DNA from: Rhodobacter ferrooxidans
Lineage (GTDB): Bacteria; Pseudomonadota; Alphaproteobacteria; Rhodobacterales; Rhodobacteraceae
DNA: 64,000 nucleotides
Direction: 5' to 3'
NCBI RefSeq assembly: GCF_000176015.1
Contig: NZ_ACYY01000014.1
Coordinates: forward strand, 1 to 64,000
This document shows, piece after piece, positions 53,541 through 62,500 of the stretch. Positions within the stretch are counted from its first letter, which is position 1; every line of letters begins with the position of its first letter. The position numbers were made by a program, and so were the translations under genes. Under the pieces are notes generated by a model. That model made no database searches, was not told the origin of the DNA, and saw nothing but the letters and a program-made list of their open reading frames with translations.

Positions 53541-54156
53541 GCGCCAAATTGTTCGCTGGCATCGGCTGCACCCGCATCTGCGCGCCAAGGGCATGAACCT
53601 GCGCCGCGACCCAGCCCAGATCCTTGTAGCCGATGCCCGGGTCTTGCGCCTGCAAGCTGGCGTGAAACGCCGCGTCGCCATCGCTGGTGGTGCGGCCATC
53701 GCGCAGAAACGGGCCGTAAATCAGCAACTTGCCGACGGGCGCCAGTGCGGCGATGCCCTCGCACAGCACCACTTTGGCGGCAGGCACCGGGATCAGATGC
53801 AGCAGGTTCACCACCAGCACCGCATCCTGCCCCGGCCAGGCCTGCGCCCAACCGGGCCGGGCGGCATCCAGCACCAGGGGCGGGCGCAGCGTGTCGCAGC
53901 CCGAAAAATCAGCCCAGGCGCGGATCGACACCATGTTGTCGGGGTCCGCATCGGTGGGTTGCCACACCAACCCCGGCAAGGCCGCCGCAAACTCCGCCGC
54001 ATGTTGGCCGGTGCCTGCAGCAAGCTCCAGCACCTGCCCCTGCGCTGGCAGTTCGGCCTGCAAAAGCTGCAAGATCGGCCCGGCATTGCGTGCCGCCGAA
54101 GGTGCATGCCGCCGCCCGTCCGGGGTGACCGGCGCGCCGCTGTCGGGCAGCTTCAT
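53524..54156 (-). CDS. DUF938 SAM-dependent methyltransferase
   Basis: 210 residues. Signature of DUF938: 'RRHAPSAARNAGPILQLLQ', SAM loop 'VLELAAGTGQHAAEFAAALP', 'WQPTDADPDNMVSIRAWA', 'VLVVNLLHLIPVPAAKVVLCEG' and 'LLIYGPFLRDGRTTSDGDAAFHASL'. The substrate is unknown. It overlaps the FAD oxidoreductase gene by 4 nt. Confidence 0.9.
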   Translation of the reverse strand: MKLPDSGAPVTPDGRRHAPSAARNAGPILQLLQAELPAQGQVLELAAGTGQHAAEFAAALPGLVWQPTDADPDNMVSIRAWADFSGCDTLRPPLVLDAARPGWAQAWPGQDAVLVVNLLHLIPVPAAKVVLCEGIAALAPVGKLLIYGPFLRDGRTTSDGDAAFHASLQAQDPGIGYKDLGWVAAQVHALGAQMRVQPMPANNLALVIFK

Positions 54157-55229
54157 CCGAACCGCACGGGCGACAGCGCCGCCACCAGCGACCCCGGCAC
54201 CTCGGGCGCCCGCCCCAGGATCAGGTCCGCCGCCAACCGGCTGGCCGCGGGCGAGGTCTGAAAGCCGTAGCCGCCTTGCCCGGCCAGCCAGAAGAAATCC
54301 GCCTGCCGCACATCGGGCCCGATCACCAGCACCCGGTCAGGCGAGAAGGTCCGCAAGCCCGCCCAGTTCGCCAGCAGCCGCGTCACCGGCTCGGTCATCA
54401 TCTCCTCATAGCGCGCCAGCCCTTCGGCCAGCACCATGTCATCGGCCCAGGCGTCATGCGGGTCCATCGCGTGCTCTTCGGCGGGCGACACGATCAGCGC
54501 CCCGGCGTCGGGCTTGGCATACCAGGTCTCGCCCGCGCCAAAGATCATCGGCCAACGGCTGACATCATGGCCGCCAGGTGCCGGTATCCGCGCCATCGAC
54601 CGGCGCAGCGGCGTGAACCCCAAGGGCTGCACCCCGGCCATCTCGGCCACCACATCCACCCAGGCCCCGGCGGCATTGACCAGCACCCGCGCGGTGAACT
54701 CGCCCTTGCCGGTGCTGACCCGCCAGCCCCCCGGCAGCCGGTCAATCGCCGTCACCCGCGCATCGGTGATCACCTGCCCGTCCGACGCCTTCACCCGCCG
54801 GGCATGGCCCTGCAACAACAGGTCGGTGTCGATATCCCAGGCATGATCGGCATGCGCCGCCAGCGCCACCACTTGGGGGTTGATCACCGGCACCATGGCC
54901 CGCGCGGCCTCCACCGACACCGGCTCCAGCCCCATCGCCGCCACGTCGCGCGCAAAAATTTCCTCCTGATCCGCCCGCCCCAGGATCATCATGCCGCGCG
55001 GGCTCAGCACGCCGGCCGCCGCCCGGAACTCCGGCTCCGAGGCCAGCGACAACTCCACCACCGCGGGCAGCCCATAGCGCGGCTCGAACAATGCCGCCGA
55101 CCGCCCCGAGGCATGATGCGCCAGCGCGCCTTCCGCCTCCAGCACCAGCACCTTGCCAAATTCCGCCAGCCTTGCTGCCGCCGACACCCCGGCGATGCCG
55201 CCGCCAATGATCAGAAAATCATGTTCCAT
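54153..55229 (-). CDS. FAD-dependent D-amino-acid-oxidase-fold oxidoreductase
   Basis: 358 residues from ATG 55229 (MEHDFLIIGGGIAGVSAAAR). Rossmann FAD motif at the start, 'HHASGRSAALFEPRYG', mid-domain 'VLVNAAGAWVDVVAEMAGV' and C-terminal 'VIGPDVRQADFFWLAGQGGYGFQTSPAASRL' (in parts: WLAGQGGYGFQTSPA). It belongs to the DAO/glycine-oxidase group and oxidises an amine or imino acid. Substrate unknown. Translationally coupled to the DUF938 methyltransferase gene. Confidence 0.88.
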   Translation of the reverse strand: MEHDFLIIGGGIAGVSAAARLAEFGKVLVLEAEGALAHHASGRSAALFEPRYGLPAVVELSLASEPEFRAAAGVLSPRGMMILGRADQEEIFARDVAAMGLEPVSVEAARAMVPVINPQVVALAAHADHAWDIDTDLLLQGHARRVKASDGQVITDARVTAIDRLPGGWRVSTGKGEFTARVLVNAAGAWVDVVAEMAGVQPLGFTPLRRSMARIPAPGGHDVSRWPMIFGAGETWYAKPDAGALIVSPAEEHAMDPHDAWADDMVLAEGLARYEEMMTEPVTRLLANWAGLRTFSPDRVLVIGPDVRQADFFWLAGQGGYGFQTSPAASRLAADLILGRAPEVPGSLVAALSPVRFG

Positions 55230-55282
55230 GGCCGCACCCTGCCATGCCCAACCGCCAAGGAAAAGCGCAACCAACCCTTCCC

Positions 55283-55347
55283 ATTCATCTGTTCAAAAAT
55301 ATCCTCGGGGAGGGGTCCGGGGAGGGGCAGACAGCCCCGCCCCGGCG
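55283..55347. repeat. gene-end palindromic element, copy 5
   Basis: TTCATCTGTTCAAAAATATCC, given here in parts TTCATCTG and AAAAATATCC, followed by TCGGGGAGGGG and GGGGCAGACAGCCCC. It lies between the start of the FAD oxidoreductase gene and the stop of the SQR gene, both on the minus strand. Confidence 0.75.
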
Positions 55348-55365
55348 CTTGCCGCAATCGCGGCC

Positions 55366-56649
55366 TCAGCCCTTCTTGACCGCCTTCAGCTTGTCGATCC
55401 CCAGCAACTTCAGCGCCGCCCTTTCGTAATAGGGCTCGGAATTACCACTGCGCACCTTGCCGATGAAATACTTCTCGAAGCCGATCTTGGCCAGATGCAC
55501 CCATTTGCCCGAGGACGACCAGTTGACGTTGCGCGGCGGAATCTGCGGCTGCGCCACAAAGGCAATGCCCCCGTCGCCGAAGTCGGCAAGGCAAACCGCG
55601 TTCCAGCTGCCCACCTCGTCCGGCTCGCGGCCACGCAGCAGCGCGCCAATGTTGTGCGCCGTGGCGGTCACCATCGACTCGATCATGAAGCCGGTTTTCG
55701 GCACGCCGCAAGGCACCGGCGTCGGTCCCATCGGCGGAATCGCCACGCAGACGCCCACGGCAAAGATATTGGGGAACTTCGGGTTGCGCTGGTGCTGATT
55801 GACGATGGTGAAACCGCGCGGGTTGGAAAGCCCTTCGATGCCGCGCACCGCCTTGATGCCGCGGAACGCCGGCAGCATCATCGCGTATTTGAACGGCAGT
55901 TCCTTCTCGGCCTTGACGCTGCCGTCATCGGCAATCTCTTCCACCGTCATCTTGCCGTCTTCGACCTTCTTCACCCGGGTCGAGGTCATCCATTTGATGT
56001 GCTTGCCACGGAATTCCGATTCCAGCAGCCCTTTGGTGTCGCCCACCCCGTCCAGCCCCAGATGCCCGACATAGGGTTCCGAGGTGATAAAGGTCATCGG
56101 CACCTTGTCGCGGATCTTGGCCCGCCGAAGTGCTGTTTCCAGAATGAAGGTGAATTCATAGGCCGGGCCATAGCAACTGGCACCCTGCACCGCGCCCACG
56201 ATCACCGGGCCGGGGTCCTTGCAGAAGGCGTCAAACGCCGTCTTGGCCTTCAGCGCATGATCGACATGGCAGACCGATTGGGTGTGACCTTCCGGGCCAA
56301 AGCCCTCGATCTCGTCGAAGGCCAGTTCCGGCCCGGTGGCGATCACCAGATAGTCGTAGGAGATTGACTGCCCGTCGACCAGCTCCAGCCGGTTTTCTTC
56401 TGCGTGCAGCTTTTCGGCAGCCACCGGGATGAACTTGATCCCCAGCTTGGCCATGGTCGGGGCCAGATCGACGGTGATGTCCTCACGATCGCGCCAGCCA
56501 ACGGCGATCCACGGGTTCGACGGCACAAAGTGGTATTTCGGATCCTTGGTCACCACGGTAATGGTGTCCCCCGGTCGCAACTGGTCTTTCAGCTCGTAGG
56601 CCATGATAGACCCGCCCAAGCCTGCTCCCAACACAACGATGTGTGCCAT
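55366..56649 (-). CDS. sqr: sulfide:quinone oxidoreductase
   Basis: 427 residues from ATG 56649 (MAHIVVLGAGLGGSIMAYEL). FAD-binding N-terminus, 'YHFVPSNPWIAVGWR', 'SVCHVDHALKAK' with Cys127, 'GAVQGASCYGPAYEF' with Cys159, and 'SWNAVCLADFGDGG' with Cys353; these match the three redox cysteines of Rhodobacter SQR (127, 160, 356). It oxidises sulfide to polysulfide and reduces quinone at the membrane. A palindrome upstream may be its operator. Confidence 0.88.
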   Translation of the reverse strand: MAHIVVLGAGLGGSIMAYELKDQLRPGDTITVVTKDPKYHFVPSNPWIAVGWRDREDITVDLAPTMAKLGIKFIPVAAEKLHAEENRLELVDGQSISYDYLVIATGPELAFDEIEGFGPEGHTQSVCHVDHALKAKTAFDAFCKDPGPVIVGAVQGASCYGPAYEFTFILETALRRAKIRDKVPMTFITSEPYVGHLGLDGVGDTKGLLESEFRGKHIKWMTSTRVKKVEDGKMTVEEIADDGSVKAEKELPFKYAMMLPAFRGIKAVRGIEGLSNPRGFTIVNQHQRNPKFPNIFAVGVCVAIPPMGPTPVPCGVPKTGFMIESMVTATAHNIGALLRGREPDEVGSWNAVCLADFGDGGIAFVAQPQIPPRNVNWSSSGKWVHLAKIGFEKYFIGKVRSGNSEPYYERAALKLLGIDKLKAVKKG

Positions 56650-56684
56650 TCTCTGTCCTCCCCGACAGCTACTCCATCGGACCA

Positions 56685-56706
56685 ACATATAGACAAAAAG
56701 GAATAT
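56685..56706. promoter_or_regulatory. CATAT-N12-ATATG palindrome upstream of sqr
   Basis: CATAT at 56685-56689 and ATATG at 56702-56706 form a symmetric pair in an AT-rich stretch 36-57 nt before the sqr start, where a promoter is expected. It may bind a sulfide-responsive repressor, but it does not match the ATTC-N8-GAAT pattern I associate with SqrR/BigR. Confidence 0.4.
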
Positions 56707-56750
56707 GCGAAGAAAAACTTTTGCATCCGGCAAAGCTTGTCGAAAAAATG

Positions 56751-56777
56751 GAAAAAGGCCCGCGGAAGCGGGCCTTT
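56751..56777 (-). terminator. intrinsic terminator of the xdh-transport operon
   Basis: On the minus strand: perfect 10-bp stem AAAGGCCCGC / GCGGGCCTTT, 4-nt loop, then more T residues. It lies 23 nt after the BMP gene stop and closes the cluster that begins upstream of xdhB. Confidence 0.88.
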
Positions 56778-56799
56778 GACGCAGCCTATCGGGCAGGGC

Positions 56800-57885
56800 T
56801 TATTTCGGAATGTCGCCGACGATGCCTTCGACATAGAAGTTCAGCCCCGACAGCGTGCCATCATCGGCGCGCTCGCCCTCGGCCAGCCAGACCGAACCGT
56901 CCTGCTTGTTCAAGGGGCCGGTGAACGGGTGATAGCTGCCGTCGGCAATGGAGGCTGCCAGCGCCTCGGCCTCGGCCTTCACTTCGGCGGGCACGGCGTC
57001 GGTGATCTCACCGATCTTCACTTCGCCGCCGCCGATTCCGGCCCAGGTGTCTTTTTGCGCATAGGTGCCATCCAGCAGCGCCTGCACCCGTTCAATGTAA
57101 TACGGCCCCCAGTTGTCGATGATCGACGAAACCCGCGGGCTGGGCTTGTATTCGGCCATGTCCGAGGCCTGGCCAAAGCCGATCACGCCCGGGGTCTTGG
57201 CAGCTTCGGCCAGCACGGCGGTGCTGTCGGTATGCGCCAGAATCACGTCCACACCCTGTTCGATCAGCGCCTTGGCGGCGTCGGCTTCCTTGGCCGGGTC
57301 GAACCAGGTGTAGGCCCAGACCACCGAGATGCTGACATCCGGGTTCACCTTTTTCGCATGGATGAAGCTGGAGTTGATGCCCTGGATCACTTCGGGAATC
57401 GGGAACGAGCCGATATAGCCGATCTTGTTCGATTTGGTCATGCGGCCCGCGATGGTGCCCATCACGGCGCGGCCTTCATAGAACCGGGCGTTGTAGGTGG
57501 ACACGTTGGCCGAATCGCGTTTGAAGCCGGTGGCATGTTCGAACATCACATCGGGGAACTTGGCGGCCACGGCGTTGGTGGCGTCCATATAGCCGAACGA
57601 GGTGGTGAAGATGATCTTGCAGCCCGACAGCGCCATCTGCGTCAGCACCCGCTCGGAATCCGCACCTTCCGGCACGCTTTCCTGATAGACCGTCTCGATC
57701 TTGTCGCCCAGGGCGGCTTCCAGCGCCAGACGGCCCTGATCATGCTGGAAGGTCCAGCCGCCGTCACCGATCGGCCCGACATAGATGAAGCCGACTTTCA
57801 GCTTGTCCTGCGCGAAGGCGGCACGGCCCACCATCGACAGGCCAAGGCCCATCGCGGCGGTGGTCAGAAGCGTTCTGCGTTGCAT
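56800..57885 (-). CDS. BMP-family ABC transporter substrate-binding protein
   Basis: 361 residues from ATG 57885 with GGGGAG upstream. N-terminal MQRRTLLTTAAMGLGLSMVG with a twin-Arg-like start and cleavage near AAFA; no lipobox Cys, unlike many BMP proteins. PBP1 fold: 'KVGFIYVGPIGDGGWTFQHDQGR', 'YQESVPEGADSERVL', 'IGYIGSFPIPEVIQGINSSF', 'VVWAYTWFDPAKEADAAKALIEQGVDVI'. The family binds nucleosides, purines or riboflavin. The xdh genes at the head of the cluster point to purines. Confidence 0.9.
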   Translation of the reverse strand: MQRRTLLTTAAMGLGLSMVGRAAFAQDKLKVGFIYVGPIGDGGWTFQHDQGRLALEAALGDKIETVYQESVPEGADSERVLTQMALSGCKIIFTTSFGYMDATNAVAAKFPDVMFEHATGFKRDSANVSTYNARFYEGRAVMGTIAGRMTKSNKIGYIGSFPIPEVIQGINSSFIHAKKVNPDVSISVVWAYTWFDPAKEADAAKALIEQGVDVILAHTDSTAVLAEAAKTPGVIGFGQASDMAEYKPSPRVSSIIDNWGPYYIERVQALLDGTYAQKDTWAGIGGGEVKIGEITDAVPAEVKAEAEALAASIADGSYHPFTGPLNKQDGSVWLAEGERADDGTLSGLNFYVEGIVGDIPK

Positions 57886-57933
57886 ATGGTAACTCCCCAA
57901 AGGTAAAGGCTTGCGCCCCGGTTGATTGTGGCC

Positions 57934-58863
57934 TCAGCGCGAGGCATGGAAATTCTGGCCCAGGGCGGCAGGTGCGGCAGCAGCACGGCCCCGGCCCGAT
58001 GACATGATGACCAGCACGAGGATGGTTATCAGATATGGCGCCATCGACAAGTATTCGACCGGGATCGGCACGTTGGCGACCTGCAGATTCAACTGCAAGA
58101 CAGTGATGCCGCCGAAAAGATAGGCACCGATCAACACCCGCCACGGCCGCCAAGAGGCAAACACCACGATGGCCAGCGCGATCCAACCCGCGCCTGCGGT
58201 GATGCCATCGGTCCATTGTGGCACCCGCACCAGGCTGATGTAGGCGCCGCCCAACCCCGCCATTGCGCCGCCGAACAGGATGGCGGCAATGCGGATGCGG
58301 ACCACCTTGTAGCCCAGCGCATGGGCGGCATCGTGATTCTCGCCCACCGCCCGCAGGATCAGCCCCATCCGGCTGTATTTCAGCCCCCACCACACCGCGG
58401 CAATCACCGCGATCGACAGATAGACCCCCAGATTATGCTGGAACAGCACCGGCCCGACGCCCGGAATATCCGCCAGCGGCCCCATCGGCACCTTGCCAGT
58501 CGCCGGTGGCTTGATGCCGTTGAAACCCTGCCCCAGCAGGCTTGAAAGCCCCAGCCCGAAAAGCGTCAGCGCCAGCCCCGTCGCCACCTGATTGGCCAGC
58601 AGCACCTGCGTCAACAGCGCAAAGATCAGGCTCAGCCCCGCACCACCCGCAGCACCCCCCAGAAACCCCACGAACGGGCTGCCGGTCTTGACCGCCACCA
58701 CAAAGCCGCAGACCGCCCCGATGATCATCATCCCCTCGACGCCAAGGTTCAGCACGCCGGATTTCTCCACCACCAGCTCGCCAATGGCTGCCAGGATGAT
58801 CGGCACCGCCGCCATCATCAGACTGGCCACCAGCACCGCCGGGTTGATTGCCGAAAGGTCCAT
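57934..58863 (-). CDS. ABC transporter permease (BMP-type purine/nucleoside importer), second subunit
   Basis: 309 residues, about eight to nine helices. It begins [20 protein letters not shown], with the permease signature '[17 protein letters not shown]' and '[39 protein letters not shown]' (in parts: [28 protein letters not shown]). Its ATG overlaps the stop of the first permease (TGATG). It pairs with that subunit in the inner membrane. Confidence 0.9.
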   Translation of the reverse strand: MDLSAINPAVLVASLMMAAVPIILAAIGELVVEKSGVLNLGVEGMMIIGAVCGFVVAVKTGSPFVGFLGGAAGGAGLSLIFALLTQVLLANQVATGLALTLFGLGLSSLLGQGFNGIKPPATGKVPMGPLADIPGVGPVLFQHNLGVYLSIAVIAAVWWGLKYSRMGLILRAVGENHDAAHALGYKVVRIRIAAILFGGAMAGLGGAYISLVRVPQWTDGITAGAGWIALAIVVFASWRPWRVLIGAYLFGGITVLQLNLQVANVPIPVEYLSMAPYLITILVLVIMSSGRGRAAAAPAALGQNFHASR

Positions 58864-59948
58864 CACACCGCCTCCCGCTTGCCGAACCGCAGCCGGTAGT
58901 TGCTGAACAGATCGACCGCCAGCAGGAAGAACAGCAGCATGCCCTGAAACGCCTGGATCGCCGCCGAGGGTAGCCCCAGCATGAACTGCGCCAGCTCGCC
59001 GCCGATATAGGTCAGCGCCATCAAGAGGCCGGCCAGCAGGATGCCCACCGGGTTCAACCGGCCCAGAAACGCCACGATGATCGCGGTAAAGCCGTAGCCC
59101 GAGCCGAAGTCGATGGATATTTGCCCGGCCGGCCCTGCCACCTCAAACAACCCCGCCAACCCGGCCAGCCCGCCCGAAAGCCCCATGCACAGCAGCACCA
59201 GCCGGTCCGGGTTGACCCCGGCAAACCGCGCGGCCCGCGGTGCCTGCCCCGCCAGCCGGATGGAAAACCCCAGCATGTGCCGGTGCAGCAGCACATAGGC
59301 CGCAATGACCGCGATGAACGCCGCCACCACGCCCCAATGCATGCCAGTCCCGGCAATCAGCTCCGGGTTGGCCGCCGCCGGGTATTGCGACAGGTTGCGC
59401 GACCCCGGAAAGCCGCCGCCCTCGGGGTTGCGCAACGCTCCCAGCGCCATCGACGCCAGAATCGCCTGCGCCACATAGACCAGCAACAGGCTGACCAAAA
59501 TCTCGTTGGTGGCAAAGCGCGTGCGCAGGATCGCCGGTATCATCGCCCAGGCCCAGCCGCCCAAGCCCCCCGCAATCACCATCAGCGGAAAGACATACCA
59601 GGCCTCGACCGGATAGAACGCCAGCCCCACCGCCGCGCCACAAATCGCGCCGATGATATACTGCCCTTCCGCCCCGATGTTCCAGATCCCCGCCCGGAAC
59701 CCCAGCGACAGCCCCACCGCGATCAGGATCAGCGGCCCCGCCTTCACCAGCAGTTGTGGCCGCGAATAGGACGCGAACTGTTCGTTGAACAACGGATCCC
59801 AGAAGATCGTCCGTATCGCCTCGACCGGGTTCTTGCCCAGCAGCGCGAACATGATCCCGCCCGCGATCATCGTCAAAGCCACCGCCACCACCGGCGTCGC
59901 CATGGTCCAGAACCGCGAGGGCGAGGGGCGTTTCTCCAGCCTCACCAT
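58863..59948 (-). CDS. ABC transporter permease (BMP-type purine/nucleoside importer), first subunit
   Basis: 361 residues. MVRLEKRPSPSRFWTMATPV, then helices with 'AGIWNIGAEGQYIIGAICGAAVGL', 'ILRTRFATNEILVSLLLVYVA' and 'APRAARFAGVNPDRLVLLCMGLSGGLAGLAG' (in parts: RFAGVNPDRLVLL, GLSGGLAGLAG). The 'NEILVSLLL' coupling region is typical of this family. A gene-end repeat element precedes it. Confidence 0.9.
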   Translation of the reverse strand: MVRLEKRPSPSRFWTMATPVVAVALTMIAGGIMFALLGKNPVEAIRTIFWDPLFNEQFASYSRPQLLVKAGPLILIAVGLSLGFRAGIWNIGAEGQYIIGAICGAAVGLAFYPVEAWYVFPLMVIAGGLGGWAWAMIPAILRTRFATNEILVSLLLVYVAQAILASMALGALRNPEGGGFPGSRNLSQYPAAANPELIAGTGMHWGVVAAFIAVIAAYVLLHRHMLGFSIRLAGQAPRAARFAGVNPDRLVLLCMGLSGGLAGLAGLFEVAGPAGQISIDFGSGYGFTAIIVAFLGRLNPVGILLAGLLMALTYIGGELAQFMLGLPSAAIQAFQGMLLFFLLAVDLFSNYRLRFGKREAV

Positions 59949-59950
59949 GC

Positions 59951-60020
59951 TTCACCTTTGCCCAAATATCCTCGGGGGGTGAATTGGCCACAGGCCAAGA
60001 GGGGGGCGGAAAGCCCCCCC
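59951..60020. repeat. gene-end palindromic element, copy 6
   Basis: CTTCACCTTTGCCCAAATATCCTCGGGG, given in parts CTTTGCC and CAAATATCCTCGGGG, then two small stems: TTGGCC / GGCCAA and GGGGGGC / GCCCCCC. It occupies nearly the whole 78-nt gap between the ATPase stop and the first permease start inside the operon. Confidence 0.75.
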
Positions 60021-60026
60021 GCTACT

Positions 60027-61562
60027 CTAAGGGCCATGATGCGCCACCTCCATGCCATGCGCGCCGCCCATCATCAGCCCGATCTCCTCGATGCTCAGCC
60101 CCTGCACGGGGCGCTGTGCCGACAGCCGCCCCTCGTTCAGCGCCGCGAAATTGTCGGCAATCTCCAGCAATTCATCCAGGTCCTGCGAAATGCACACCAC
60201 CGCCGCCCCCGCCGCCGCCCGGTCCAGAATGGCCTGCCTAATCGCCGCCGCCGCCGAGGCATCCACCCCCCAGGTCGGCTGGTTGATCACGATCACCCCC
60301 GGCGACTGGCTGAGTTCGCGCCCGATCACGAATTTCTGCAAGTTCCCGCCCGAAAGCGCCCGCGCCGCCACCCCGGTGCTCGGCGTGCGCACATCGAAAT
60401 CCCTGACAATGGTCTGCGCAAACCCCTTCGCCGCCGCCCAGTCGATGAAGCCGCGCCGCACCAGCCCCTGCCGCACCGCCCCCGACAGCAGCGCATTTTC
60501 CACCAGCGTCATATCCGGTGCCGCCGCATGGCCCAGCCGTTCCTCGGGTGCGGCCACCAACCCGGCACGGCGGCGTTCGTTCGGCCCCTGATCGCCGATC
60601 CCCACCCCGTCAATCTGCACCGCATCACGCGCCGTCCGCACCTCGCCCGACAGCGCCAGCAGCAACTCGTCCTGCCCATTGCCCGCCACCCCGGCAATCC
60701 CCAGCACCTCGCCGCGCCGCACCGCAAAACTGATATCTTTCAACGAGGTGCCAAAGGGAATGGGCGAATCCACCGACAGGCCCGCCACCTGCAACGCCAC
60801 CGCGCCCTTGGCACCGCCACTGCGCGCCGGCGGCGTCAGCACCGCCCCCACCATCATCTCGGCCAATTCGCGCGCGGTCTTTTCCCGCGGCGTGCAGGTA
60901 TCGACCACCTTGCCCCGCCGCAGGATCGTCGCCTCGTCGCACAGGCTGCGAATTTCCTCCAGCTTGTGACTGATATACAGGATCGCCGTGCCCTCGGCCG
61001 CCAGTTGCCGCAGGGTCTTGAACAGGATTTCAACCTCCTGCGGCGTCAATACCGAGGTCGGCTCGTCCATGATCAAAAGCTTCGGGCTTTGCAGCAGGCA
61101 GCGGATGATCTCGACCCGCTGCCGCTCGCCCGCCGACAGATCGCCCACCATCCGGCCCGGGTCCAGCGGCAGGCCGTATTCCGTGGATACATCGCGGATC
61201 GCCTGCGCCAGTGCGCGCAGCTTGGGCGGGTTTTCCATGCCCAGCGCGACGTTTTCCGCCACGTTCAACGCCTCGAACAGACTGAAATGCTGGAACACCA
61301 TCCCCACGCCCGCCGCCCGTGCCGCCCGCGGATCGGCAGGCGCATAGGGCACGCCGCGCAACTCCATCGCGCCTGCATCGGGCTGCACCAGCCCGTAGAT
61401 CATCTTGACCAGCGTCGATTTGCCCGCACCATTCTCGCCCAGCAGCGCATGCACCTCGCCCTCGCGGATGGAGAACGACACGTCGGAATTGGCCACCACG
61501 CCCGGATAGGCCTTGGTCACCCCCTGCACCGCCAGCAGCGCCGGCTTTTGCGCGTCGTTCAT
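60027..61562 (-). CDS. ABC transporter ATPase with two nucleotide-binding domains (BMP-type importer)
   Basis: 511 residues, a tandem ATPase. First domain: Walker A 'ALLGENGAGKST', signature 'LSAGERQR', Walker B 'LLIMDEPTSVLTPQE', 'LYISHKLEEI'. Second domain: degenerate Walker A 'GIAGVAGNGQDELLLAL', signature 'LSGGNLQK' and 'VIVINQPTWGVDASAA', where the usual DEP is NQP, so this half is probably catalytically weak, as is common in the family. It starts within xdhC's last codon (ATGA). Confidence 0.92.
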   Translation of the reverse strand: MNDAQKPALLAVQGVTKAYPGVVANSDVSFSIREGEVHALLGENGAGKSTLVKMIYGLVQPDAGAMELRGVPYAPADPRAARAAGVGMVFQHFSLFEALNVAENVALGMENPPKLRALAQAIRDVSTEYGLPLDPGRMVGDLSAGERQRVEIIRCLLQSPKLLIMDEPTSVLTPQEVEILFKTLRQLAAEGTAILYISHKLEEIRSLCDEATILRRGKVVDTCTPREKTARELAEMMVGAVLTPPARSGGAKGAVALQVAGLSVDSPIPFGTSLKDISFAVRRGEVLGIAGVAGNGQDELLLALSGEVRTARDAVQIDGVGIGDQGPNERRRAGLVAAPEERLGHAAAPDMTLVENALLSGAVRQGLVRRGFIDWAAAKGFAQTIVRDFDVRTPSTGVAARALSGGNLQKFVIGRELSQSPGVIVINQPTWGVDASAAAAIRQAILDRAAAGAAVVCISQDLDELLEIADNFAALNEGRLSAQRPVQGLSIEEIGLMMGGAHGMEVAHHGP

Positions 61563-62500
61563 ACCGCGATCTCCCTGCCGGTCGCCCCGGCCTTGCCAGC
61601 CTTCACAAACGCCACCGCCACGCCCAGCGCAATCGCCTGCGGATGCTTGCCCAAGCCCGGGTCGCCAATCGGACAGGCAATCCGCGCGATACTTGCCTGC
61701 GAATGACCCAAGGTTTGCAGCCGGCTGGCAAAGCGCCGGGCCTTGCTGGCCGAGCCGATCAGCCCCAGCGACGCAAAGCCATGCCTCAGCAACCGGTGAC
61801 ACAATTCCAGATCAAGCGCATGGCTGAAGGTCAACACCAGATGCTCTGCCGTGGCGGGCGCCCGCGCCACCAGATCGCCCGGGTCCGCCGCCGCCAGCAC
61901 CGTCACGCCCTCCGGCACCACCTCGGGAAACCGCGCCACATCCACATCCACCCAGGTAATCGCCACCCCCGGCAATGGCGCCAGCACCGAAACCACCGCC
62001 CGGCCCACATGCCCGGCACCCCAGACCCAGACCTCGCGCCCCACCGATGCCACCGGTTCAACCATCCAGCCCTGCATCAGGACTGAAACCGGCACCGCCC
62101 CTTGCCTAGCCCGCGCCAGCAACCGCGCCACCGCCAGCGGCATCTCCCCCGCCGCCGCGACAGGTCGCGCCACCATCTGCAGCCCCGCCAGCCCAACCAG
62201 TTCCGCCGCGCCGTAAACCTCGGTCAGCAACGTCACCACGCCACCGCAGCATTGCCCCAGACCCGGCCCCAAAGCCTCGCGGTCCAGCCGCCGCCCACCC
62301 ACGGCCAACACCTCGCGCGCCCGCCCGACAGCCTGCCATTCTAGCGCCCCGCCGCCAATGGTGCCCGACTGCCCGCCGTCCCAGACCAGCATCGAAGCCC
62401 CCACCTCGCGCGGGGCCGAGCCCTGCACCGCCGCCACCACGACGCGCGCCACCCGCCCGTGCCGCGCCACCGCCGCCTGCAAGCCGCCCAGATCAAACAT
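61559..62500 (-). CDS. xdhC: xanthine dehydrogenase accessory protein XdhC
   Basis: 313 residues from ATG 62500. N-terminal XdhC/CoxI part with 'VVVAAVQGSAPREVGASMLVW', 'GTIGGGALEWQAVGRAR' and 'GPGLGQCCGGVVTLL' (Cys pair for Moco); C-terminal Rossmann domain 'VWVWGAGHVGRAVVSVLA' and 'LIGSASKARRFASRL'. It stabilises molybdenum cofactor, promotes its sulfuration and loads it into XdhB. It overlaps xdhB by 8 nt and the transporter ATPase by 4 nt, so dehydrogenase maturation and purine import are physically coupled. Confidence 0.92.
   Translation of the reverse strand: MFDLGGLQAAVARHGRVARVVVAAVQGSAPREVGASMLVWDGGQSGTIGGGALEWQAVGRAREVLAVGGRRLDREALGPGLGQCCGGVVTLLTEVYGAAELVGLAGLQMVARPVAAAGEMPLAVARLLARARQGAVPVSVLMQGWMVEPVASVGREVWVWGAGHVGRAVVSVLAPLPGVAITWVDVDVARFPEVVPEGVTVLAAADPGDLVARAPATAEHLVLTFSHALDLELCHRLLRHGFASLGLIGSASKARRFASRLQTLGHSQASIARIACPIGDPGLGKHPQAIALGVAVAFVKAGKAGATGREIAV

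Noticed and set aside
59121-61706. 861-codon open frame antisense to the transporter genes
   Set aside because: A GC-codon shadow; the minus-strand permease and ATPase motifs are unambiguous.
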